The position numbers were made by a program, and so were the translations under genes. A DNA stretch of 7,541 nucleotides from an uncultured Alphaproteobacteria bacterium (GTDB taxonomy: Bacteria > Pseudomonadota > Alphaproteobacteria > Rickettsiales > UBA1997), in the NCBI GenBank assembly GCA_903858915.1, contig CAIOKL010000015.1:1-7541 (forward strand). Reading direction: 5' to 3'. Below the pieces are notes generated by a model that saw nothing but the letters and a program-made list of their open reading frames with translations, had not been told where the DNA came from and did not search any database. This document shows, in pieces, positions 1 through 5,807 of the stretch; position 1 is the stretch's first letter, and each line of letters begins with the position of its first letter.

Positions 1-10
1 CGCGACGAAG

Positions 11-60
11 GTTATTTGCGCCCAAAAAAATAGCCTAAACGGCTATTTTTAGCAAATAAC
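11..60. repeat. Two-tier hairpin, possible terminator
   Basis: The outer arms GTTATTTGC (11-19) and GCAAATAAC (52-60) are perfect 9-bp complements. The inner arms AAAAATAGCC (26-35) and GGCTATTTTT (41-50) form a perfect 10-bp stem with the loop TAAAC. Read on the minus strand, the inner stem ends in a T-run of seven, so it could act as a rho-independent terminator for the membrane-protein gene ending at 179. It lies about 120 nt past that stop, so it may equally be just the core of a repeat module. Confidence 0.6.
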
Positions 61-90
61 GGGATCAGGAACGAAGTGACGCAATCCCAG

Positions 91-146
91 TCGCGAGTCG
101 TCTTCGAAATCAAAATTTATTTTGATTGAGAAAAGCGACGAAGCGA
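91..146. repeat. Imperfect palindrome, middle module
   Basis: The central stem AATCAAAA (108-115) pairs with TTTTGATT (120-127). Further out, TCGTC (98-102) pairs with GACGA (137-141) and TCGC (91-94) pairs with GCGA (143-146). Unpaired stretches interrupt it on both sides. There is no T-run after the arms, so a terminator role is unlikely. It is better explained as a repeat element or cruciform-forming sequence. Confidence 0.55.
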
Positions 147-149
147 TTC

Positions 150-200
150 AACTGAAAGCTAAATTTGCGTTAGCAAATTTAAATCGAAAGCAAGCTAGTT
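150..200. repeat. Palindrome overlapping a gene 3' end
   Basis: The perfect 8-bp stem AAATTTGC (161-168) / GCAAATTT (173-180) has a GTTA loop. Outer arms AACT-GAA-AGCT (150-160) and AGCT-AGTT (193-200) extend it after an asymmetric spacer. The right half lies inside the membrane-protein gene on the minus strand and provides its stop codon and last six codons. This suggests the element was inserted into, or replaced, the original gene end. Confidence 0.6.
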
Positions 201-460
201 ATTAAAATCAAAATAACCACTAAATAAATCAATGAAACTAAGGAGCAAGAGAAGCTTATTATTTCGAGCTGGGAAGCTGATTTTGCATAATTAGGATTGT
301 GGTTAACGCCATACATCATCAAGCCAAGAATTATTAACACCGCGGAGTAAACTAAGGCAAAAAAACCACTTTCAATAAATAAATCTGATAAAAAATATAA
401 ACCATATAAAAAAATAATTGGGATTAAAAAATTTACCAAACTATTAATCATTTTGATCAT
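179..460 (-). CDS. Small hydrophobic membrane protein, unknown function
   Basis: This encodes 93 residues with three probable transmembrane helices at about 8-28, 32-52 and 67-91, separated by a short polar loop (NHNPNYAKSASQ, 53-64). The first half faintly recalls MnhB/MrpB-type antiporter subunits in its pattern (FLIP...LYGLY...), but the PGGGF signature of that family is absent. I do not assign a function. Met4 (ATG at 449-451) is an alternative start, with GAAAG at a more suitable distance than for Met1. A seven-codon ORF begins at 467 in another frame and overlaps the start. The perfect terminator just upstream cuts it off from the prepilin transcript, and I see no good promoter in the 38 nt between. 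The last six codons lie in a palindromic repeat. Confidence 0.6.
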   Translation of the reverse strand: MIKMINSLVNFLIPIIFLYGLYFLSDLFIESGFFALVYSAVLIILGLMMYGVNHNPNYAKSASQLEIISFSCSLVSLIYLVVILILITSLLSI

Positions 461-498
461 CTTTCATTTTGTAAAAAATAGGAATAAATTAAAACAAA

Positions 499-533
499 AA
501 AACCCCGATATTCTTTTGGAATATCGGGGTTTT
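499..533 (-). terminator. Rho-independent terminator after the prepilin gene
   Basis: The arms AAAACCCCGATATTC (499-513) and GAATATCGGGGTTTT (519-533) are perfect 15-bp complements around a 5-nt loop. On the minus strand the stem runs into a T-rich tract (TTTTTTTGTTTT). It begins 21 nt after the prepilin stop codon, the expected place. The symmetric A/T flanks could allow weak function in the other direction, but no plus-strand gene ends here. Confidence 0.93.
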
Positions 534-554
534 AAGTAAGATAACATTTTAGTC

Positions 555-1382
555 TTATGAGCTTACATCAACACGGAATGTAAGAACACAAACTTTTTTA
601 GCACCATTGCCAACTATATAAGCTGAGGCATTAGAGCAATCAGTTGTAGTGCTTGCTTGATTGATAGATTGAACATTTCCTGTATTAGCTTTTCCATCAT
701 CAATTTTAGAATCGATAGATAGAGAATCTGGTGCGGAAATAATTTCAGTTGAACCATTTCTTACAGCGGCAGCAAGAGCGCCAGCGTAGTTAAGACCATT
801 AACCATAGTTGTGACTGTGGTTGCGGAAGGAGTGGCGGGGTCGTACGCAGTTGTTGTTCCGGTCAAGACCACAACATTTTGAAGAGTTGCAGTATTGTAG
901 TCAAAAACCCAACCAGCACCTTTGATTTTAGATCCCGGAATGTGAGTAACGGGAACAAGCGATAGTGGCACATGAAGACTTCCAGTAGCAGGGGTACCGT
1001 CGGTGTGAGTAAGAGCTGTTAATGCTAAATCAATAGCACCGATATCTTTTAAATCAAACCACGCGTCAACACCTTCTGCTATTGGTGAAGTAGCATCATT
1101 AACAAATTCAATTTTATTATCTCTATCTCCAAGGGCTAGAGCTATTGAAGCAGATCCAACATTCGTGCTGGCATCTCCCGGATATTGGTCATATTGAGTG
1201 AAAAATGAGTTAACTGATACAGCATAGCCTCTAGCCTCACCCATAATTGAACGAAGTTCCGAGCTTTTAATCAAGCTGGCACCACCTGTTATACCGGCAA
1301 TTAATAGACCGATGATAATTAATACTATTGACAACTCGATCAAAGAGAATGCCGATTTTTTAGAAGAAAAAGTCTTTTTCAT
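555..1382 (-). CDS. Prepilin-like protein (type IV pilin / pseudopilin class)
   Basis: The 275-residue product begins with a basic leader (MKKTFSSKKSA) followed by FSLIELSIVLIIIGLLIAG, the class III signal and hydrophobic helix of type IV pilins and type II secretion pseudopilins. Predicted cleavage is between Ala11 and Phe12. Glu16 is the conserved Glu at +5. The -1 residue is Ala rather than the usual Gly, which some prepilin peptidases accept. The helix continues into a globular domain with YPGD (67-70), common in this pilin subgroup. Cys249 and Cys265 near the C-terminus could form the D-region disulphide. The probable processing enzyme is encoded two genes upstream (3366-4124). The gene is flanked by a promoter candidate and a strong terminator, so it is probably monocistronic. 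Sampled G+C is well above that of its neighbours. I cannot tell pilin from pseudopilin or adhesin. Confidence 0.9.
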   Translation of the reverse strand: MKKTFSSKKSAFSLIELSIVLIIIGLLIAGITGGASLIKSSELRSIMGEARGYAVSVNSFFTQYDQYPGDASTNVGSASIALALGDRDNKIEFVNDATSPIAEGVDAWFDLKDIGAIDLALTALTHTDGTPATGSLHVPLSLVPVTHIPGSKIKGAGWVFDYNTATLQNVVVLTGTTTAYDPATPSATTVTTMVNGLNYAGALAAAVRNGSTEIISAPDSLSIDSKIDDGKANTGNVQSINQASTTTDCSNASAYIVGNGAKKVCVLTFRVDVSS

Positions 1383-1458
1383 AATTTATTCTAAGAGTTA
1401 AAGTTTAATGAAACAAAGTTTTGGTTTTGTTTACTTCTGCGATTCATCTTGAAAAGAT

Positions 1459-1486
1459 TTTATAACATGTCAAATATTTTTTACAA
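1459..1486 (-). promoter_or_regulatory. Candidate promoter for the prepilin gene
   Basis: On the minus strand, TTGTAA (1481-1486) and TATAAA (1459-1464) are separated by 16 nt, a sigma70-like arrangement about 77 nt upstream of the prepilin ATG. A perfect -35 hexamer TTGACA also lies at 1469-1474, but the sequence 17 nt beyond it is a poor -10. In DNA this A+T-rich, chance matches are common. The support is mainly positional: a 138-nt gap before an apparently monocistronic gene. No clear Shine-Dalgarno precedes the ATG. Confidence 0.4.
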
Positions 1487-1520
1487 AAGTTTTTTGAATG
1501 TTTCTTTTTTAGACATGAAC

Positions 1521-2003
1521 TTAGCAAATATCAACAAATTCAATTTTTAAAATCTCGTAATTTACTTCTCCACCAGGAGTTTTTATTTCAACATCATCGC
1601 CAGCTTCTTTGCCAATCAAAGCCCTTGCCACTGGCGAGTTTATGGATATTAATCCCTCGTCAATATTTGATTCAAATTCACTGACAATTTTATAATTTAT
1701 TTTTTTTTGATTATCTAAATTTTCTAAAGTTACCGTTGCGCCAAATTTTATTTTATCGCTTTTAATTTTAGAAATATCAACAACTTCGGCGCGAATAAAT
1801 TTATCTTCATAATCAGCAATTTGCGCTTCGATAAAACCTTGGCGATCTTTGGCTGAGTGATATTCAGAATTTTCGCGTAAATCGCCAAGCTCACGCGCCG
1901 TAGCGATTTGCTTAATAACATTGGGACGATCTTCGTTTTTTAATTTCTCTAATTGGGCTTTTAATTTTTTATATCCTTCAACGGTAATTTGAAATTTTTC
2001 CAT
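1521..2003 (-). CDS. greA: Transcription elongation factor GreA
   Basis: GreA binds RNA polymerase and, through its secondary channel, stimulates cleavage of backtracked RNA, rescuing stalled complexes in the cytoplasm. The 160-residue length is typical. Residues 1-75 form the antiparallel coiled coil, with the tip sequence ELGDLRENSEYHSAKDRQ. It includes Asp41 and Glu44, the acidic pair that coordinates the catalytic Mg2+. Residues about 80-158 are the FKBP-like domain, ending in SPVARALIGKEAGDDVEI and a GGEVNYEILKIEF strand. The start is supported by AGAGA five nt upstream, the best Shine-Dalgarno in the window. A terminator-like hairpin ends about 20 nt before the ATG, so expression depends on read-through from ahcY or a promoter within the ahcY end. 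No good terminator follows the gene. Confidence 0.97.
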   Translation of the reverse strand: MEKFQITVEGYKKLKAQLEKLKNEDRPNVIKQIATARELGDLRENSEYHSAKDRQGFIEAQIADYEDKFIRAEVVDISKIKSDKIKFGATVTLENLDNQKKINYKIVSEFESNIDEGLISINSPVARALIGKEAGDDVEIKTPGGEVNYEILKIEFVDIC

Positions 2004-2022
2004 AATAATCTCTAAATTAAAA

Positions 2023-2059
2023 AGCCTTTAAACCATTGATAATCAACGATTTAAAGGCT
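2023..2059 (-). terminator. Terminator or attenuator between ahcY and greA
   Basis: The arms AGCCTTTAAA (2023-2032) and TTTAAAGGCT (2050-2059) are perfect 10-bp complements. A second inverted repeat, TTGAT/ATCAA (2036-2046), lies in the loop and extends the structure. On the minus strand the stem ends in TTTTTAATTT. The structure is 6 nt past the ahcY stop and its T-run abuts the greA ribosome-binding site. It could be an ahcY terminator, or a leaky attenuator controlling greA, since no other greA promoter is obvious downstream of it. Confidence 0.8.
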
Positions 2060-2065
2060 CTATTG

Positions 2066-3358
2066 TTAATATTTATATTCGTTTGTTTTAAATGGTCCTT
2101 CCATTTTTACATTGATATATTCAGCTTGTTTTTTGGTAAGTTTTGTAAGCTTCGCACCAAGTTTTTCTAGGTGCAGATGCGCAACTTTTTCGTCGAGTTC
2201 TTTTGGCAAAATATAAACTTTATTTTGATATTTTTGATAATTATTCCAAAGTTCAATTTGCGCCATAACTTGATTAGTAAAGCTCGCGGACATTACAAAC
2301 GCCGAATGCCCAGTCGCACATCCTAAATTCAATAATCTTCCTTCGGCAAGCAAAATCATTCTTTTGCCATCGGGAAAAGTTATTTGATCAACTTGCGGTT
2401 TAATGTTGGTCCATTTTAAATTTCTTAATGCTTCAACTTGAATTTCATTATCGAAATGCCCAATGTTTCCAACGATCGCGCAATCTTTCATTTCGCGCAT
2501 ATGTTCGATGGTAATTATGTCAACATTGCCCGTTGTTGTGATAAAAATATCAGCTTGAGAAACTACATCCTCGATTGGCAAAATTTGATAGCCATTCATC
2601 GCCGCTTGAAGAGCGCAAATTGGATCGATTTCAGTAACAACAACTCTAGCACCTTGGCTTTTGAAGGCTTCAGCGCAACCCTTTCCAACATTTCCAAAGC
2701 CACAAATCACCACCATTTTTCCGGCAATCATAACATCGGTGGCGCGTTTAATTCCGTCAATTACACTTTCTTTGCAACCATAAAGATTATCAAATTTTGA
2801 TTTAGTAACGGCATCGTTAACATTGATTGCGGGAACTTTTAATTTACCCTCTTTTTCCATTTGATAAAGTCGCGCCACACCGGTTGTAGTCTCTTCGGAA
2901 ACGCCTTTAATATTTTTCAAAACTTCCGGATATTCTTGATGAATCATTTTTGTTAAATCTCCACCATCATCAAGAATCATATTCGGCATCCAGCCTTCTT
3001 TGCCAACTATGGTTTGGCGAATGCACCAATCATATTCTTCTTCGGTTTCACCTTTCCACGCAAAAACTGGAATACCGACTTGAGCGATTGCCGAAGCGGC
3101 TTGATCGACGGTTGAAAAAATATTACAAGAACTCCAACGAACCTCCGCACCCAAATGCACCAAGGTCTCAATTAGAACGGCCGTTTCAATTGTCATGTGC
3201 AAACAACCGACAATTTTAGCGCCGTTTAATGGCTTAGAATTGCCATATTCATTGCGCAACGACATCAATCCCGGCATTTCATTTTCGGCAAGAGTAATTT
3301 CTTTTCTACCCCATTCAGCGAGATTTATATCTTTAACTTTGTAATCAGAAAATTTCAT
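2066..3358 (-). CDS. ahcY: Adenosylhomocysteinase (S-adenosylhomocysteine hydrolase)
   Basis: This NAD-dependent cytosolic enzyme reversibly splits S-adenosylhomocysteine into adenosine and homocysteine, clearing the by-product inhibitor of methyltransferases. The 430-residue protein is complete. Visible landmarks are SSCNIFSTVDQAA (77-88), LDDGGDLT (129-136), SEETTTGV, VNDAVTKSKFDNLYGC (180-195), the NAD-binding GFGNVGKG (220-227), GHFDNEI (300-306) and the C-terminal FKTNEYKY that reaches into the partner subunit. Asp131, Glu156, Lys186, Asp190, Cys195 and His301 fall at the human enzyme's numbering. It lacks the ~40-residue catalytic-domain insertion found in many bacterial and plant enzymes. 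Asn223 replaces the usual Asp in the GxGxxG loop. It starts 7 nt after the prepilin peptidase stop without a Shine-Dalgarno, which suggests co-transcription. Confidence 0.98.
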   Translation of the reverse strand: MKFSDYKVKDINLAEWGRKEITLAENEMPGLMSLRNEYGNSKPLNGAKIVGCLHMTIETAVLIETLVHLGAEVRWSSCNIFSTVDQAASAIAQVGIPVFAWKGETEEEYDWCIRQTIVGKEGWMPNMILDDGGDLTKMIHQEYPEVLKNIKGVSEETTTGVARLYQMEKEGKLKVPAINVNDAVTKSKFDNLYGCKESVIDGIKRATDVMIAGKMVVICGFGNVGKGCAEAFKSQGARVVVTEIDPICALQAAMNGYQILPIEDVVSQADIFITTTGNVDIITIEHMREMKDCAIVGNIGHFDNEIQVEALRNLKWTNIKPQVDQITFPDGKRMILLAEGRLLNLGCATGHSAFVMSASFTNQVMAQIELWNNYQKYQNKVYILPKELDEKVAHLHLEKLGAKLTKLTKKQAEYINVKMEGPFKTNEYKY

Positions 3359-3365
3359 AAATTTT

Positions 3366-4124
3366 TTAGTAATTAATTGGTTGAATTATCAATATCCACA
3401 ATAGCGGGAACACAAAAACATATCCGATTGAAATAATATTTTTTTTGCTAAAAACTTTAAAGAAAGATAATAGCGATAAAATGAACATTACTTCAAAAAA
3501 ATAATACAAGAAGGATTGAAAGTCTAAGGCAATCGAGGCAATTAAAATAAATTTTATATAGTCTGAAAATTGTTTTTCATTAACAAAAATATAACTAAAT
3601 TTTTGGTAAATTAATTTATAAAAAATTACTGAAGCGATGATTCCAAGGGCTAGAGAATAAACAATACTTACCAAAGTTTGATCAAATAAAATACGATTTA
3701 TTGTTACAAAAAATAATAAAAAAGTTAATGCTTCGCGGGTAAATCTTTTATGCGTGATGTCGCAAGCCATGATAACAACCAACGAAACCGCGATTAAACA
3801 ATTTACGATAAATAATTCGGTAAATCCAAAATTTAAATAACAAATTAAAAATAATATCGTGGTTGATAACTCAACAAAGAGATGAATGCGCGGAATTTTT
3901 GTTTTGCAAGAACGACATTTTCCGCAAGTAATTATCCAATTTAATAATGGAATTAAATCGCGGGTAATGATGGTGATTCCGCAATTTGGACAACGAGATT
4001 TTTTTCCAAAATATCTCCCAAAACAAGATTCTTCGCGAGGTAAGCGATAAGCGAAAAGCGTTGCGTATGAACCGAAGATGGCACCGAATGCAATAACCAA
4101 AATTATTTCAAAAATGTTTTCCAT
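3366..4124 (-). CDS. Prepilin peptidase (A24 family), divergent active site
   Basis: This inner-membrane aspartyl protease removes leader peptides from type IV prepilins or pseudopilins and N-methylates the new N-terminus. The 252-residue protein starts with FGAIFGSYATLFAYRLPRE (13-31), matching the family's GS-N-x-x-YRLP region. The cytoplasmic zinc-binding domain follows, with Cys45-PN-Cys48 and Cys70-RS-Cys73. About seven hydrophobic segments follow. The first catalytic Asp is Asp122 in CDITHKRF. The second is probably Asp188 in FSDYIKF, where the family normally has GxGD followed by K-L; both glycines are missing here. Either the motif has drifted or activity is impaired. It lies two genes upstream of a prepilin gene, a likely substrate. 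The symbol pilD would fit by family, but orthology is unproven. Confidence 0.9.
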   Translation of the reverse strand: MENIFEIILVIAFGAIFGSYATLFAYRLPREESCFGRYFGKKSRCPNCGITIITRDLIPLLNWIITCGKCRSCKTKIPRIHLFVELSTTILFLICYLNFGFTELFIVNCLIAVSLVVIMACDITHKRFTREALTFLLFFVTINRILFDQTLVSIVYSLALGIIASVIFYKLIYQKFSYIFVNEKQFSDYIKFILIASIALDFQSFLYYFFEVMFILSLLSFFKVFSKKNIISIGYVFVFPLLWILIIQPINY

Positions 4125-4206
4125 AAATTTTTATATTTTAAGATTGAGATTTATTACAAAGCTAGTTTTAAAATTCTAAAATAATATAAATTTTTGAGAT
4201 TTAATT

Positions 4207-4743
4207 TTATTTATTTTCGAGATATAAAATTACATCGGCTCGATCTTGAGGTTTTTTCAAACCAGCGAATGCCATTTTAGTCCCCGGTAAGTAGTCTTTG
4301 GGCTTGGTTATAAATTGATTAATGGAAGCTCGATCCCAAATTCCACCCTTCGCTTTCATTGCTTCGGAATAAGAAAATCCCGCAAAAGCACCTTTGGTTC
4401 GACCCAAGACTCCGTAGAGTTCGGGACCAACTTTTGCACCCTCGCCTTTGCCAACATTGTGACATGATGCGCATTTTTTAAAAATTTTGGCACCGCGCTC
4501 AATATCGGCGGTTTTCATAAGTTCGGCTAAATCAATAATTTTTTCGATTTTCTTGGCGACGGGCTTGCCGTCGAGCGCAATCTCAATTTCATAACCTCTT
4601 TTTTTAGCGATTTTTGGTTGATAAAATAAATCGGCGACCAGCGTTGCCAAGCCCGCAACGCAAAAAGCGAAAGCTAAATAAGTTGCTCCATCCAAGGCAG
4701 ATTTTTTATTTTTTTGAACTAAATTTTTAACTAAATTTTTCAT
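4207..4743 (-). CDS. Membrane-anchored class I cytochrome c (CycM-like)
   Basis: This is an electron carrier of the respiratory chain, probably between the bc1 complex and a terminal oxidase. The 178 residues comprise a short basic N-terminus, one uncleaved transmembrane anchor (about 20-40), a periplasmic linker, and a cytochrome c domain (about 80-178). Haem attaches at CASCH (91-95), with His95 as proximal ligand. Met157 in LPGTKMAFAG is the expected distal ligand, and GPELYGVLGR is also typical. The layout matches the alphaproteobacterial CycM/cytochrome c552 group. The ATG follows the prs stop codon by only 2 nt, so translation is probably coupled to prs. There is no separate Shine-Dalgarno. 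An 82-nt A+T-rich gap without a convincing terminator separates it from the prepilin peptidase gene. Confidence 0.95.
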   Translation of the reverse strand: MKNLVKNLVQKNKKSALDGATYLAFAFCVAGLATLVADLFYQPKIAKKRGYEIEIALDGKPVAKKIEKIIDLAELMKTADIERGAKIFKKCASCHNVGKGEGAKVGPELYGVLGRTKGAFAGFSYSEAMKAKGGIWDRASINQFITKPKDYLPGTKMAFAGLKKPQDRADVILYLENK

Positions 4744-4745
4744 AA

Positions 4746-5678
4746 TTAATCAAATAAAGTTGAAACAGATTTTTCTTGAGTAATGTTTCTAATCGCATCT
4801 CCCAGAAGCGACGCCACATTTATAATTCTAATATTTTTTACCGACAAAGTTTCAATTGTTGGTTCAATTGAATTGGTAATTACCAAATTTTTTAACTTTG
4901 AATTGGCAATTCTTTCGCAAGCTTTTCCCGACAAAACGCCGTGAGTTATGTAAGCCGAAACCGAGTTTGCGCCCTTCTCTAGCAATGCTTCTGCGCCGTT
5001 GCATAAAGTTCCACCCGAATCAACCATATCATCAACAATAATGCAATTTCTGCCTTCAACATCACCGATAATATTCATCACCTCACTTACTCCGGCAACA
5101 GGTCGGCGTTTATCAACAATTGCCAGTTCGGCGTTGATTTTTTTGGCAATTCCACGCGCTCTAACCAAGCCACCGACATCGGGAGAAACAATCACCAAAT
5201 TATTTGTGCCGAAATTTTCTTTGATGTCGCGAATAAAAACCGGCGAAGCGTAAAGATTATCGACGGGAATGTCAAAAAATCCTTGAATTTGACCAGCGTG
5301 CAAATCAAGCGTAAGAACGCGATCCGCCCCCGCCGAAGTAATTAAATTTGCCACTAATTTTGCCGAAATTGGCGTGCGTGGAGCGACTTTGCGATCTTGT
5401 CTGGCATAGCCAAAATAAGGAATCACCGCGGTAATTCTTTTGGCGGAAGCGCGACGCAAAGCATCAATTGCAATCAACAATTCCATGATGTGGTCATTGG
5501 CTGGATAAGAAGTTGATTGAATTACAAAAATATCTTCCCCGCGAACATTTTCTTTGATTTCAACAAAAATTTCGTGATCGGCAAATTTTTTTACATCAGC
5601 ATTAACAAGCTCAACTCCAAGATATTTGGAGATTTCTTGTGACAAAATTTTATTGCTATTACAGGCAAGAAGTTTCAT
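4746..5678 (-). CDS. prs: Ribose-phosphate pyrophosphokinase (PRPP synthase)
   Basis: This cytosolic enzyme transfers pyrophosphate from ATP to ribose 5-phosphate. The PRPP formed feeds purine, pyrimidine, NAD, histidine and tryptophan synthesis. At 310 residues it has the normal class I length. Landmarks are YFGYARQDRK (88-97), DLHAGQIQGFF (125-135), SPDVGG (165-170), the catalytic KRR (190-192) and the PRPP-binding loop DDMVDSGGT (216-224). The start is the only reasonable one, as MKLLACNSN leads straight into the family's first strand. It heads the minus-strand block and is divergent from hemJ across a 129-nt, very A+T-rich gap. No Shine-Dalgarno is visible. Rickettsia species with reduced nucleotide synthesis generally lack this gene, so it suggests a lineage with more metabolic capacity. 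Confidence 0.98.
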   Translation of the reverse strand: MKLLACNSNKILSQEISKYLGVELVNADVKKFADHEIFVEIKENVRGEDIFVIQSTSYPANDHIMELLIAIDALRRASAKRITAVIPYFGYARQDRKVAPRTPISAKLVANLITSAGADRVLTLDLHAGQIQGFFDIPVDNLYASPVFIRDIKENFGTNNLVIVSPDVGGLVRARGIAKKINAELAIVDKRRPVAGVSEVMNIIGDVEGRNCIIVDDMVDSGGTLCNGAEALLEKGANSVSAYITHGVLSGKACERIANSKLKNLVITNSIEPTIETLSVKNIRIINVASLLGDAIRNITQEKSVSTLFD

Positions 5679-5807
5679 GATTGAAAAAATTAATTTGTAA
5701 AATTATTTTAAAAAGTTTTATAAATTACTATAGTTTTTTATTTTATTTTCAAAGTCTATTTTTTGAAGCAAAATTAATCAAGAATTTAATATAAATTTTC
5801 AAAGATC
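5679..5807. promoter_or_regulatory. Divergent promoter region prs / hemJ
   Basis: This 129-nt gap between two outward-facing genes must hold promoters for both. By hand count it has 17 G or C (13%). Toward hemJ, TTGAAG (5763-5768) and TTTAAT (5785-5790) are 16 nt apart, but this would leave a leader of only about 10 nt. Toward prs, TATAGT (5727-5732) is a good -10 with TTGAAA (5747-5752) upstream, but the 14-nt spacer is short. I see no operator-like palindrome. The assignment is mainly positional. Confidence 0.45.

Larger units (their letters stand above)
1..204. repeat. Cluster of palindromic repeat modules (ACGAAG + hairpin)
   Basis: The hexamer ACGAAG occurs at 5-10, 71-76 and 138-143, a spacing of 66 and 67 nt, and each copy is followed by an inverted repeat (centred near 38, 118 and 171). 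The 9-mer GCGACGAAG is exactly repeated at 2-10 and 135-143. A short GGGAT/ATCCC pair (61-65, 84-88) encloses the middle ACGAAG. The block is richer in G+C than the intergenic DNA elsewhere in the window, has no convincing ORF, and may continue beyond the left edge. It resembles in style the dispersed palindromic elements of Rickettsiales genomes, such as the ERIC/REP-like and RPE classes. I cannot confirm family membership from one copy. No transposase is visible nearby. Confidence 0.7.

Noticed and set aside
1..204. CRISPR array, suggested by the regular 66-67 nt spacing
   Set aside because: The shared sequence is only 6-9 nt, there is no conserved 24-40 nt repeat, and the intervening sequences are palindromic. 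No cas gene is present.
179..460. Assignment as MnhB/MrpB antiporter subunit
   Set aside because: Only the hydrophobic pattern is similar. The PGGGF signature is missing and no other mrp/mnh gene is adjacent.
1465..1517. Inverted repeats after greA (CATGTC/GACATG, and CAAAA/TTTTG at 1484-1496) as a greA terminator
   Set aside because: The first has a 40-nt loop and only 6 bp, and the second is a 5-bp, almost all A/T stem. Neither is followed by a convincing T-run.
2438..3219. Two plus-strand ORFs inside ahcY (2438-2800 and 2950-3219)
   Set aside because: They lie antisense to a clearly conserved ahcY, with no family motif or start signal of their own, so they are shadows of its codon use.
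4999..5253. Plus-strand ORF inside prs
   Set aside because: It is antisense to the conserved PRPP-binding region of prs, low in complexity and without recognisable domains.
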